From contig CP099425.1 in NCBI GenBank assembly GCA_024114885.1, positions 1,736,001-1,800,000 of the forward strand: a DNA stretch of 64,000 bases, in the 5' to 3' direction. Below the pieces are notes generated by a model. That model ran no database searches, was not told where the DNA came from, and worked only from the letters and a program-made list of their open reading frames with translations. The first letter of the stretch is position 1. Each line of letters begins with the position of its first letter. The translations under genes and the position numbers were made by a program. The stretch comes from Septoria linicola (taxonomy: Eukaryota > Ascomycota > Dothideomycetes > Mycosphaerellales > Mycosphaerellaceae). Positions 43,137-53,407 of this stretch are shown piece after piece.

Positions 43137-43695
43137 ATGGCGCCTACACTTGAACACTACTTCACCATGCGTGCATACTTCGATCGACCCAACATGCTTC
43201 CAGTGGGAAAAGTCAAAGGTGGACCACAACGCACAGTTGTGCCGCTCAACACAGGCTGGCTTCGAGGCAATGGCACCCATGCTGAACTTCTGCCTGGCAG
43301 TGGAGATTGGGTCCTTGTATGCCTCATCCATTGCTTCTCTCAAGCTAATCTTAGGCTGACAGATAGTAGCTCAACCCAGAGACCAACACAGGTAACATAG
43401 ATGTACGAATCAGCCTTCGTACCGACAAAGGCCACAGCATATATGTCCACTACGATGGATTGATGAAGGTGGACGCAGCGTGTGTGGCAGCCATCATGGG
43501 GTCGGATGACGCGAAGACAACTCACTATGGTGACCACGAACTCTTCGCAGCCCCGATTATGAGACTAGTGACCCGGAGCTGAAGTGGATTGAGAGCTCGG
43601 CGTGGGTAGCAGAAGGAAGATGGACTGTCGAGGAAGGCAAAGTCGCGATCGAGTACGAGATCCATCGCGTGAGACCTACAGTCAAGACTGTGTGA
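43137..43695 (+). pseudogene. DUF3237-family protein with two frameshifts
   Basis: Exon 1 (43137-43316) begins MAPTLEHYFTMRAYFD and ends in GSGDWVL. A 46-nt intron (GTATGC...GACAG) leads to IVAQP. An extra base at about 43378 then shifts the frame. The reading resumes as TNTGNIDVRISLRTDKGHSI, VHYDGLMKVDAACVAAIMG and HYGDHELFAAPIM, and a missing base near 43562 shifts back into DPELKWIESSAWVAEGRWTV and a TGA at 43695. These blocks are typical of DUF3237, a small beta-barrel family of unknown function. Sequencing indels are possible, but the neighbours are also broken. It follows the tyrosinase at 173 bp on the same strand. Confidence 0.8.
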
Positions 43696-43789
43696 TTCGG
43701 TCACTGCACGACATCTGGTGCACCAGTAAAGACACTGTAAACTAGGACTTCCTCGAGCTCCTGCGAGGCTAAAAGGCGTGCGTATGGAG

Positions 43790-44288
43790 CTACAGTAGGC
43801 CAAAGGCAAGCATACCTCTGCGCACCACCTTCGCGTCCATTCCTGAGTCGTAGTAGATGGCGCCAAAGATTGCTTCGACTGCTGTTGCCACCATGTATGG
43901 TGATACCTTCTGATAGATGTCGTTGAGGACCAGGAACCTTTCGAGGCCTTGTGCCCGCCCAACCACGTCTAAATTGGCGTTGGAGAGCACAAATGACGTG
44001 CGATCAGTGGAGGGGCCTTGACCAGATTTCAGCACAGGTTGGATTTCTCTTGCACGCGCATAAAATACCTTTCATCATCCCGGCTTCCCACGAATCAGTC
44101 ACCAGTACAGTCTTCAGCACAGAATCTCCGATGAGCGCGATGTTCTTATTGGCCTCACGAAGACTTCGTCCGCCGATGGTCGTAGGTCCGCCAGCGTAGA
44201 GTGCTTCTCTCAAAAGGTCCAAGTTCTTGGTTTTGTATGTGAAAAGCTCCTCGATGCGTTCGCGAGCTTGTTCCGCGAGAGGTGCCAT
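43790..44288 (-). CDS. RNase III-fold protein with degenerate active site, two exons
   Basis: Exon 1 is 44069-44288 and exon 2 is 43790-44016, giving 148 aa. The 52-nt intron has donor GTATTT, branch CTGA and an unusual AAG acceptor chosen to keep phase. The fold signature is NKNIALIGDSVL where active enzymes read NERLEFLGDxxL, then SNANLDVVGRAQGLERFL, and VATAVEAIFGAIYYDSG where ADxxEAxxGA is expected. The GD Asp and the EA Glu remain, but the early Glu positions and the Asp before EA are replaced. Catalysis is therefore doubtful. It may bind RNA or act in ribosome assembly. No dsRNA-binding domain is present. Convergent with the DUF3237 relic. Confidence 0.8.
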
Positions 44289-44464
44289 GATCTTTTGCGT
44301 CGATGCAGTCTTGTAGAATCGAGCTTAGCATAGTGTTGCCCGTAAAATATACAGTAGAGCCATGTTGTTGCCGCCTGGGACTGTCAGGTGTCGCAGATCA
44401 CTGTCTCTGAAAGCACAGTAGTGTTCCAGAACGTGCAAGCAGTATGGGTTTCCAGCTGCGCACT

Positions 44465-44875
44465 TCACTGCGGCTTCAGTCCTGCCCAAGGATCGTCCAG
44501 AAAGCTCTTTGAAAAGTACACCATATCGCCTCGGATGTTTCGCACGCCATGTCGGAGCACTTCAAGGCTGGGACTGTCTTGCGTGCTGGGGTCATACGCC
44601 CCAGATGCGTGGCTTTCAGTATCTGTCGATTCAGGAATGCCATCTTGCGCGGCAGATGATTCGGCGGCAACTTTGGCAGACTTCTCACTTCGCTCTCGTA
44701 CAGGCATGCTGTTGGCACCAGTTCCAGCTGCGGATTTGCTTTCACCAGTGGTCGGATCTACAAAGCCGTCGTTTGGGTCGAATTTTCGTTTCTGTTTATT
44801 CTGCGCGCCAAACCCAGAAAATCCCATCGCGGCTGCGATGGCAGGATCAATCTCGAATTCATCGTCTCCATCCAT
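44465..44875 (-). CDS. Small conserved fungal protein of unknown function
   Basis: 136 aa, single exon. The acidic N-terminus MDGDDEFEIDPAIAAAMGFS is followed by FGAQNKQKRKFDPNDGFVD, a Ser/Ala/Glu-rich middle, and a conserved C-terminus RHGVRNIRGDMVYFSKSFLDDPW ending LKPQ. The conserved ends with a variable linker are the pattern I know from a widespread uncharacterised ascomycete protein. No signal peptide or membrane segment. 176 bp downstream of the RNase III-fold gene start, same strand. Confidence 0.78.
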   Translation of the reverse strand: MDGDDEFEIDPAIAAAMGFSGFGAQNKQKRKFDPNDGFVDPTTGESKSAAGTGANSMPVRERSEKSAKVAAESSAAQDGIPESTDTESHASGAYDPSTQDSPSLEVLRHGVRNIRGDMVYFSKSFLDDPWAGLKPQ

Positions 44876-45032
44876 TGAAGCTGTTCAGTCCAAGGAGAAA
44901 TATTGTTGTTTGTGCAAAGGGAAACATAAAGAATTGAGATTTGAGGCAAGTACGAGATGCAAGCCCGTGCGTGGCCAAAAGTAGTGGGACGTCTACAAGA
45001 TGCTCTAAATTACCTTGTAGGAGTCTATGTAA

Positions 45033-46450
45033 TTACCTGCCATACTTTGAAGGAATGGTCTTCATCTGATCAACCGGGTGTTCTTCTAAACCGAACAGAT
45101 CATAGATCCACTGTAGAATGATAGTGAAGCTTTCTGGCTCTCCCATGTGCTTTCTGTCTGGCACGAACCGAACTTCTTTTGTAGATCCGTGCTGCAAAGC
45201 CAAGTAGTAGTCATCAATGGGAAAGATCTCGTCGTTGACACCATTCACCAAAAGCAATCTGGTACACTCCGTTCTGTCCAAAGTGCCGTCCTCAAGCAAA
45301 GAGAACTTCATGGCTTCTTGCTTGAACTTTTCCAGGTCATTGCCATAGCCGAACTTGAACGCAAGCGTGGACGCCAGGTCATATGGATACTCGAGATGAT
45401 TTGCATGGGAAAGCCATTCTGGAGAGAACATATAATGGCAGCCGCCGCCAAGCGCCACAACCCCAGATAGCCTGTTGGCGTGAGTATGTGCTAGTCTGAT
45501 GGCATAAAATCCTCCAGTCGAGAAGCCCCACAGGCACTTTCTGGTCTGATCGATCTCAGCCTGCTCATCGATCCAATCGAACAGACTGGACCACTGGCGA
45601 TCTGGTGACAGAGGATCGTTGGGGTCCGCTGGAGAATCACCGGTGCCTGGAATCTCAAGAATGATGACACTAACACCCTTCCGTGACCAGCCCTCGATCC
45701 AGACCGCAAGCTCAGTCCTATACCCGTCGAGCCCGGTCAGAATAATGACCAGAGGCACTGGCTTGTCTTTGGTGGTACCAGGAGGCAAGTGATAGTAGAA
45801 AGTGACTTCCTTGCCTTCGTTTGGAAGACCATGCTTATGCGGGATGGTGACCTCCCTCGTAGGCCGTTCTCGTAGTGCGAGGCCCCTCCGTGCTGCTTTC
45901 TTGCCCTCGAGCCACGCGTGGCACTGCTTCTCGGAACGAGGAGCAGGAAAACGGGAGATGCGATAGACAGCTGACGCTCGCCTTCGTAGATTAGCGATAC
46001 TCAATGCATACTACATCTCGAGAGCTACGCTGCTCTCGTTTGTGTGAAGGTCTCTCGAGCGCACACGACAGCTTTCATTCTGTTCGACTTACATGTAAAG
46101 CTCGGAAGCTTCAGCTTGGTGTTTATTCTGCTCTGCCTCTATGGCTTTGGCGTATAGCTCTTCAGCCTTCGGAAAGAATGCCTCTGCGTACCTGTCCCAG
46201 TCATAAGGTTCCTTCTGGCCTTCAGCTATCAGCCTCGCAACAATAGGCTCGAAGTCCTGGTGAGCATTGAACATGAAGCTGCAATGAATTAGATACTTCT
46301 TCACAAGTATCAGCAAGTAACGCACGGGTATAGCCCGAGTCTCGAAGGTGTTTCCCACTTGGTCTTCCATAGCTGTTCGAAACTCTCATGATGTACAGCT
46401 CGCGTCTCCAGAGCATCATGTATGAAGAACTTGCCGCCAGGTGCAGCCAT
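45033..46450 (-). CDS. Ayg1-like alpha/beta hydrolase, three exons
   Basis: Exons 46326-46450, 46093-46278 and 45033-45981; 419 aa. Introns have donors GTGCGT and GTAAGT and acceptors TGCAG and GAAG with a GCTAAT branch. The junctions restore RLGLYP-FMFNAHQDFEPIVARL and EASELYM-RASAVYRISRFP. Family marks are a helical N-terminal cap (about 1-130), PLVIILTGLDGYRTEL, EIPGTGDSPADPNDPLSPDR, nucleophile elbow LWGFSTGGFYAIRLAHTHA, a catalytic Asp candidate in LLVNGVNDEIFPIDD, and the His in RKHMGEP. Ayg1 shortens a heptaketide in DHN-melanin synthesis; FrsA-like relatives are also broad esterases. No polyketide synthase is beside it, so melanin involvement is only possible. Divergent from the DUF6314 gene. 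Confidence 0.88.
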
Positions 46451-46725
46451 GATCAGAGAACCTCACGTGCATGCAAGAAGGAGATAAAACAGCATCTGCC
46501 ATGTCTAAGGTAGTATTCTGCGTCTTGCAATTAGACTTAACCATATTCCTCGTCATGGTTCCGATGCATATGCCGTAGGTTGTGTCGCGTTCAATCGCGG
46601 TCGGGAGAGGAGAGGCCGAAGAAGCTTTGATCAGTGAGTGGTGGAGGCTTTCGGAGTTCGCAGCTTCTATTCCTGTGCTGGTTTTGTCTTGCCATGTCAC
46701 CACTTTAAGCATACACAAGAACCAC

Positions 46726-47295
46726 ATGGCTGCCAGATCGACGGCGGCCGCGATCTTCGACAGTCTGAAGGGTTCATGGCGACTGCGACGAGCGCTGGAC
46801 AGCCAGCTTGCGGGCTTTCCCTCTGGCATTTTCGAGGGCGTGGCGACCTTCAAAGCACGGAGTCCCACTGTCCACTCTGCTGCAGGAGAGCTCGTTTATT
46901 CGGAGCGAGGAGAGCTCAAGACCGACAATGGCTTCACATTGAAAGCAAACCGTAAATATGTGTATCGCTATGATGCAGACGAAGACAAAATCTCAGCATG
47001 GTTCATCAAGGAGGACACTAAGGCCAAGGACGGCGATGAAGAAGTCGACTACTTGTTTCACGACGTAGAAATCGACTCGAAAAGTAATGCCATTGCTGGA
47101 CGAGGTGAGCACTTGTGCGAGCTTGACATGTATTGGGCCTACTACGAGTTCCGGCTGCCGAAAGTGGCTGAAGTAGGCGAGGGCGAGAGAATGGACGTGT
47201 TCGGCGTGCGCTACAAGGTCAAGGGACCACAAAAGGATTACACGAGCGACACTGCTTACACTCGGACATTCTCTGATGAGCTACCGGTATTGTGA
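46726..47295 (+). CDS. DUF6314 family protein
   Basis: 189 aa, single exon. The start is set at MAARSTAAAIFDSLKG because conserved text begins there; the open frame extends upstream through the promoter. Lipocalin-like beta pattern: GSWRLRRALDSQLAGFPSG, FEGVATFKARSP, ERGELKTDNGFTLKANRKYV, YRYDADEDKISAWFIKED, DYLFHDVEI, ELDMYWAYYEFRLP and VRYKVKGPQKDYTSDTAY. These match my memory of DUF6314, of unknown function and usually cytosolic. Promoter region 46,451-46,725 is shared with the Ayg1-like gene. Confidence 0.82.
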   Translation: MAARSTAAAIFDSLKGSWRLRRALDSQLAGFPSGIFEGVATFKARSPTVHSAAGELVYSERGELKTDNGFTLKANRKYVYRYDADEDKISAWFIKEDTKAKDGDEEVDYLFHDVEIDSKSNAIAGRGEHLCELDMYWAYYEFRLPKVAEVGEGERMDVFGVRYKVKGPQKDYTSDTAYTRTFSDELPVL

Positions 47296-47482
47296 GCATT
47301 CACTAGTGCTGGACATTATGGTATTGCGCAGCCCACAGCTTTGTGTCAGATGCTGCTCTCACAGCCTTCACGATTACTGGCATTATGCTCAAAGGGCGAA
47401 CGGATATCGAATGGCGGACGGACACGGCTCCATGCTCGCATTGGCTGTAGAATAGCTCTACTACCGAACGACAGCACGCTCG

Positions 47483-49642
47483 ATGGCCTCGCAACTGGAG
47501 CTAGCCCTCCTAGAGGACGACCGCGTGGATGGCAAAGTACTCAGGACATTGTTCGAACTGCTGTGTCATGACAAAACTGTGACCGCATTGCGTCTAAGTT
47601 CTCGTGTCTTGCACGATCTTGTCGATCAGAGAAAAAGCAGAGTGTTCCGCGATTGCTACTTCAGTATGCCAATTGGACGTCTTGGCCTTAGCTTCAAGAT
47701 ACCGGCTTTGCAGAGAGTTGCGCCATTTTGCACCAAATTGACGATCAAGGTCATGTTCAACGATGCGAATTCGCCGTTCACCATGGGCGCAGCTGTGATC
47801 GAGGACAGGAATCACGAACATTTGGTCGAGCAGAGGAGACAAGATTTCGAGAAGCGAAGACCACCAGCAGGCATCGCTCGCGCCATCTGGAATGCACGAA
47901 ATCAATTTAAGGAAGATGCAACAACTCCTTCGATCGCTACAACTTCGAAGCAGCGTGTGCTTATGGGCAATGAAGCGCGTTATCTTGACCGGAGTCTCGT
48001 CGAACAAGTTTTACAAGCTTTGGTGCGCCTCGCTGTCCTGGAAATCCAGGTCAACGGCGATCCTGGATGGCCGGGGGTCACTCGAGTTGAAGATGCGATT
48101 ATTTGCTTGCGGCAGGCGCTCGAGGCTAGCAAATTGCCTGCGTTAAGCACCATCAGCTTTCGACCCGTACATGCTGCTGGCATAGTTCACCTTCGTTGGG
48201 CAGCTTTTGGTGCATTCCGTGACCGACCCTTTGTATCCCGACCGCAATCTCTCATCCCGTCGGTTCCACGATCAGATGGTCAGTTGTGGACCAAGGTTGC
48301 CATTCTCGACCTCCAGATTCGCAATCCGTCGGCCACGAGCCGAATTGGTGAGAAGCAGATGATGATGTTCATCCAAGTACTCGAAGACTATCTACGTAGC
48401 TTCTGTCGCACTTTGAGAGGCTTGCATTTTGTCTGGCTGGACGCTCCAGGTCCAAGCCCGCTCGTTCTTTGCGATCTCCTGGAGCGAGAACGAACAGTGT
48501 GGCCAAATCTGAAAGAGTTCTGGTACGGGAATGTCACGTCACCTGGCAGCAGCCTAGGCCTGCTTCCGATATGTATGCCACAGGTCACGGATCTGAGAAG
48601 GCTGAAGTCGTCAGCCACTGGCTGCAAAGCTGAGGGTTGGCAAGCAGTTGATCTCGTACGTTCGGCAGATCATGCTCAAAGAAGCCCTCTGCGTTTGCAC
48701 CGATCGCCGTCGCGACTGAGTCAGCTCTCACTGATTCCAGCACCTCTAGCTCTACCGAAAGCTGCCACTCCACTGAATTGTAAGGGCGAGTCGCACACTG
48801 CAAGTAGCATTTGTTCGGCCGGTACAGCCAATTCCGACCAAACAGTCATACCTGGCGATTCCAGAGAAATGAACGACATCTGCGATAAGGCCAATGCCCA
48901 AGCAATGGCTGTCTCGTCCGAGGAACAGCGATGTCCGTCTCACATGCCACTTTTTGATGCCGGGGTTTCACTGGCCCAATGTGGAGAGCGTGAGCGGGCT
49001 GGCCGTGGTCTCGACCGCTCCTCGGGAGCCATAGAAAGTCAGAAGGTCCCTGGCACGCGTCGGCCTGTGGCGAGCAGCATCTATTCGCGTGATGAGAATG
49101 GTGACTATGTTCCGGTGAGACGTAGATGGGACAAGTCGCAACCCAGTGCAACACAACAGCAACAGCTTGCGCGAGGCATCCCAGCGCTACTAGCCTCTGG
49201 ACAACGGCTATCAACAACGACACTGAGCGACACACGTGGCAACACTGCTGTGCTAGACAAGAAGATCTCATCTGCTTCGAACACAAGAATGACGCCTGAG
49301 AGCGGCGGCCGCCTTCCACCTCAGGTGTCTCCCGTTCGCACTGTCGCAAGAAGGAAGAACTACGTTGACCTGGGAGATATGCCAGCATACCAAGCTGCTC
49401 GCTCAGAGTACTTGAGGCAGCATCCGGCGGAAACATCCGACATGAGCCATGCCGCGGATCACGTCTCCTCGCCGAAGAATCGCATAAGGAACTGGGCTCA
49501 AGCTGTGAAAAGCGGCAGACCGCCAAGTACTGTCTCCGCGAGAAGCATGAACACAGTGGATACGACTGGCAGTAGACCACTTTCGAAGTTCTTTTTCAAT
49601 ATTCGAGAAACTGGTAGACCCGCCAGGGCAGGGCGCTCCTAA
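47483..49642 (+). CDS. Large hypothetical protein with F-box-like N-terminus
   Basis: 719 aa, single exon. Residues about 10-50 (DDRVDGKVLRTLFELLC, LRLSSRVLHDLVDQRKSRVF) resemble a degenerate F-box/leucine-rich start. Residues about 60-370 alternate hydrophobic and charged segments, as in the LRR-like arrays of fungal F-box hypotheticals (LWTKVAILDLQIRN, FCRTLRGLHFVWLD, VWPNLKEFWYGNV). The C-terminal half is Ser/Arg-rich with the conserved-looking SIYSRDENGDYVPVRRRWDK and RKNYVDLGDMPAYQAARSEY, plus NRIRNWAQAVKSGRPPS. A substrate adaptor of an SCF ubiquitin ligase is possible but not shown. Confidence 0.72.
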   Translation: MASQLELALLEDDRVDGKVLRTLFELLCHDKTVTALRLSSRVLHDLVDQRKSRVFRDCYFSMPIGRLGLSFKIPALQRVAPFCTKLTIKVMFNDANSPFTMGAAVIEDRNHEHLVEQRRQDFEKRRPPAGIARAIWNARNQFKEDATTPSIATTSKQRVLMGNEARYLDRSLVEQVLQALVRLAVLEIQVNGDPGWPGVTRVEDAIICLRQALEASKLPALSTISFRPVHAAGIVHLRWAAFGAFRDRPFVSRPQSLIPSVPRSDGQLWTKVAILDLQIRNPSATSRIGEKQMMMFIQVLEDYLRSFCRTLRGLHFVWLDAPGPSPLVLCDLLERERTVWPNLKEFWYGNVTSPGSSLGLLPICMPQVTDLRRLKSSATGCKAEGWQAVDLVRSADHAQRSPLRLHRSPSRLSQLSLIPAPLALPKAATPLNCKGESHTASSICSAGTANSDQTVIPGDSREMNDICDKANAQAMAVSSEEQRCPSHMPLFDAGVSLAQCGERERAGRGLDRSSGAIESQKVPGTRRPVASSIYSRDENGDYVPVRRRWDKSQPSATQQQQLARGIPALLASGQRLSTTTLSDTRGNTAVLDKKISSASNTRMTPESGGRLPPQVSPVRTVARRKNYVDLGDMPAYQAARSEYLRQHPAETSDMSHAADHVSSPKNRIRNWAQAVKSGRPPSTVSARSMNTVDTTGSRPLSKFFFNIRETGRPARAGRS

Positions 49643-49710
49643 CGGAGCAATATATGCTTCAAAACTACAGTCCTGGATCCAAGCCTTCAATATTCTGCGG
49701 TATGATGTCG

Positions 49711-50514
49711 CTATGCAGTGGCATCAATCCAATCGATTATGTCTTCTTCATCGTTCTGAAGCTCTTCCATCGCCAATCGATATCAAGCTCGTTGCCACTC
49801 CGGCATCCCGATGTCTGTCCTGTCCACAACCCTATGAAAGTCGGCCTCGCATTGCTTCTCATCCAGAGGTCTGCCAATCATTGACGGGTTATCCTGAGCA
49901 CTATCAGCTGACGGGACACTGTCTTCGGATCTAACCTCCGGCAAGGCCGTGGTCCGTTCGCGCCTAAGCCGAGTTGGATAGAGGGTGCCTAAAAGTCACA
50001 GGTCGAAGGTCAGCAGTGTCTCACTCATGTCTCGCATGTCTCTGCACTGCTGCTATATCGATCTGGGCAGTGAATGCCACAGCATCGGCGTGACAGGCAG
50101 AGACACCCGAATAAGGATGAATGCATCTGGGCAGTGGCTTTGCGTACAGGCTGGATCAGTAGCGGTCGCAACGTCGCGCCTCGGCGGTGTATCTGACTTA
50201 GTGGCTTGACATCCTGCAGCCTTTAGAGTTGTGTCTTCACCGGTCACTTTCATGATTGCATGGCACGAGTTTAGCACTTTCTTTCTTGGCTTGGCCATGA
50301 TCGCTCTGCCCTTTGCCCTCGTGCCTGGCACTCCTTCAGGCGGTCGGTGCGCTGCTTGCTCGTGATGAAGGCGGACTTCCTCTTCGCGCCTCTTACGACG
50401 CTCCAGCTTCCGCTGACGTCGTCGTTCGAGATCGCGTTGTTGTTCGAGTCGAGCTTCGCGGCGGGCCTCCGACTGGACCCGCCTGAACATCTCCTCTTCC
50501 GTTTCTCGGGGCAT
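49711..50514 (-). CDS. Putative basic coiled-coil protein gene, structure uncertain
   Basis: A first exon from ATG 50514 reads MPRETEEEMFRRVQSEARRE followed by a very Arg/Glu-rich helix (about 60 residues) and AHRPPEGVPGTRAKGRAIM. A second open block begins after CTTTTAG at 49988 (TLYPTRLRRERTTALPEVRS, PSMIGRPLDEKQCEADFHRV, IGMPEWQRA) and meets TGA at 49783-49785. In the same frame it continues with MEELQNDEEDIIDWIDATA to TAG at 49711. The TGA may be a real stop or a CGA-to-TGA mutation. The donor joining the two blocks is unclear; GTGAAG near 50240 would fit the phase. No family is recognised. Confidence 0.3.
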
Positions 50515-52095
50515 GGCAACTGCTGCACTGTAGGTTGCGGCAGATGCGTTCCCAGATAAAGTTCGAGCTTGTGCCGCTTGCTTCGCGTGATTGCTGTTTG
50601 CTCTCAAGAATGGAAGTTGACGCTTCGACAAAGCGAACACTAGTAACTGAATGCCCAGACTCTAGATGGCTGTTGACGCAGCACATTGAAGCTGTCGTAT
50701 GGCTCGATGGGCGATGCGTTGGCTCGCGCACGCAATTGATGCTGTGGCGCTGTCAAGCTCCGTGCTTAGCCCCAGAACAAACCTTCAGGTTGCTGCTTTC
50801 TGGACCTTTGGCTTCGCAACAGCCTACAGGATACAGCCATCGTGGCTAGAGGTTGGCGCCGTCCAATGATCGCATAGCCATCATAGGCGCCAAGATCACA
50901 ATAAGGCCATCGTATTCGTGTGCAAGAGCTGCACTTGTAGTAACGACTCCTGCTGACGTAAGTCTCTTGGCATGCAGAAAGTGATGAGAAGTCCATGTTT
51001 TGTTGCTCAAAATATCGAGAACCGGCCACCAAAAGCTCTACGAAGCCGCGGACAACAATGCTATTCTGTGATCATCATACTATCGAATGATGACATATCA
51101 GCTTGGATGTCATCACGATGCGCACCTTGATATCTCTGTTTGCGTTCCTGGAAATACTTGACGGAGTAATTGCTTTCCAGAAGAATGACTGGTGACATGT
51201 ATGGAGCACGCCAGGTCCATTTGGATGCGCATGCGTGACGTATTTGACGGCCTCGACACTGCAGCTAAATCCATGGAAGTTCCATCCGTTCACCAAGCTC
51301 GTGTGCATGCATCTTGCTCGCAATACGAAACGCCATAGCGCAGTCTCAGCCCCTGGCTGCGTCAGCTGCTGAGATGAAAATATTGCTCGTTCAGCGATAA
51401 ATGCCTCACATGCGTATCGAATCAGTGAACCTTTGCATGATCCCCCTGATGCTCACAAACAATCTCCGTGGCATCCTCCGGAGCCTAAAGACGTTTGCTC
51501 GCTGGCATTCGCCCTCTTGTCCGTCATTCGCGACGCCATGACATTGTAAAGGCGCTCGATAAATCGCGTGCTTGTGCTGAGCCGACCGTTCGAGGATTTC
51601 AGCACTGTGCCGCAAGTCTCGACTTTTGCTGTACCTCCAATCACTATGCGCGCGTCAGGCACGACATCCTGTAACGTGGCACTATGACTGCAGGTGTGCA
51701 AACCAGACAAGCTGTGGCTTGATCATGGCGGGCGGTTGCCTGACGTCCCAGCGGCTCAAGAGCGGGTAGAATGTCCCCATTGTCGAAGGCGACTAGCTGT
51801 TCTTAGCATAACGCAAAAGCAGCCTGAGCTTGATCGTGCTTAGTACTCGCTTAACACGAGAGTCTATTGTGAGGTGACTGAGATGATGGCCGCGCGTGTT
51901 CACGAACAGGAGTCTTGAAGCGCCTAAACATAGTTTCTCATAACATGGTGAGTGATGCATAAGAAGCAGCATCACAACTGCAAGGTCTTCCCGATTATCC
52001 AGCCAGCTCCACAACAGTCTCTACACAAATCGATCAGTCAATTCAAACGATCAAGCCAGCTCAGCTCTCACTCGAAGATCACCACATCAGCCAAA
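50515..52095. other. Intergenic tract
   Basis: 1.6 kb with short frames on both strands (for example 51453-51710 minus) without motif support. The last 150 bp are the probable promoter and leader of the Ser-rich GPI protein. Confidence 0.4.
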
Positions 52096-52437
52096 ATGCA
52101 TTACACCACCTTCATCACCCTGGCCCTAGCTGCCTTCGCCACTGCACAAGAGTCCTCATCCTCTGCTCGCGAGACCTCCTCCGCTGCTCGTGAGAGCTCC
52201 TCAGCATCAACACACACCGGCAGCACATCCTCGCACCACACTAGCACTGGCACCGCAGCAGCTGCTGCAGCTACTACCTCTCGCTCGACTTCCTCCCACG
52301 CCAGCAGCTCTGGCTCTCACACTTCATCCAAGGCCAGCGGCTCATCTACATCAAAGGCCGGAGCCGCAGAAACCTCTTTCCCGATCGTCGCTGCAGGGGG
52401 CGCGATTGTCGGTATGGCCGCTCTGGGAATCTTCTGA
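52096..52437 (+). CDS. Small secreted Ser/Ala-rich GPI-anchored protein
   Basis: 113 aa, single exon. Signal peptide MHYTTFITLALAAFATAQ. The mature part is almost only Ser, Ala, Thr, Gly and His, with repeats of SSSAR-ETSSAARESSSA type, suited to heavy O-mannosylation. A C-terminal hydrophobic tail (AAGGAIVGMAALGIF) follows small residues, as in GPI signals. The upstream in-frame extension from 51952 is unlikely because the signal peptide would become internal. Likely a cell-wall protein. The low-complexity sequence gives no family assignment. Confidence 0.78.
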   Translation: MHYTTFITLALAAFATAQESSSSARETSSAARESSSASTHTGSTSSHHTSTGTAAAAAATTSRSTSSHASSSGSHTSSKASGSSTSKAGAAETSFPIVAAGGAIVGMAALGIF

Positions 52438-53407
52438 ACAGCTGAAGCAGGAGCGGGAATGGCTGCGGATGGTGGAACGATGTGGTAGCTGGGCGACCGC
52501 TCAGAGCGTTCGTTATGTGTGATCAATTCATTAGCATTCGAAAACTCCGAACGAGATTTGGAAATTTGTCCAGTTTCCATCAATCATGCAGTCTTCACTT
52601 TACATCCATCACTTGCCTCATCAGGGACCGCAATAGGCAGCCAGTCAACAGCCTGAGAACGCGAATCGGCTGTCTGACTGATATCGTCGCGGTCTGTCAG
52701 ACAGCACTTGGCTGTCTGAACTAATTCACGCGTCTGGCTAACTCTCTAGACACGATATCGGTACACGCAGTTATCCAGAGTCTTGCCAAATAACTAATAG
52801 CTGTTCTTCGAGCCTACGTTAGGGTCTACTTAAGTTAATCCTGGGACGACGACGACAAGGTAGCGAGGAAAGGCTTCCGAAATGCATATACGCCATCTAG
52901 ACGATGTCTGCTCTATATTATTACCCACACACCGACAGGACGAGCAGGTGGAAGTACCTATTGATATCAACGATCGTCGAATTAGCTCAATCGTACGCTC
53001 AGCGGGTCAGGCTACGCTCACCTTGAGCCGTGGTGCAATGCCTGCTTCTTCTCTCGGGTCAAATAACTCACTTAACTGTACGTCAGTGGATGGACGAAGT
53101 ATACGTTCAAGTTACTCGAAGTCGCTCTCACGATGTCTGAGGTCAGCTTGTTACATAATGATCACAATGGGAGGAAAGTGCTGACGTTGGATGTGTTCAT
53201 TGAGTGGTATGTAGTATGTGACTGCATCTGCCTTATCAGCGATGGCTGTCCTTCGCCCTATGAGCGGTAGTCGTAATGCAAGCAAGAGTCGTGCCGTTGA
53301 TCCCAACCCGTGCCATGCCATGCCCTGTGAGGATCTCGTCATTTGCACCTCCCTGCGCCTCGCTATAAACGCTTTTCAAAATGCAAATCAGTGCGTGAGC
53401 CTTCGCT
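52438..53407. other. Intergenic region between convergent genes
   Basis: 970 bp holding the 3' ends of the GPI protein and of mpe1, plus a small inverted repeat near 52.7 kb. No gene is supported. Confidence 0.4.
52669..52719. repeat. Short inverted and direct repeat cluster
   Basis: GCTGTCTGAC (52669-52678) is exactly inverted as GTCAGACAGC (52696-52705), and GCTGTCTGA recurs directly at 52711-52719. The 10-bp stem has a 17-nt loop. It could be the remnant of a small transposon end or a chance hairpin in a 3' region. Confidence 0.4.
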
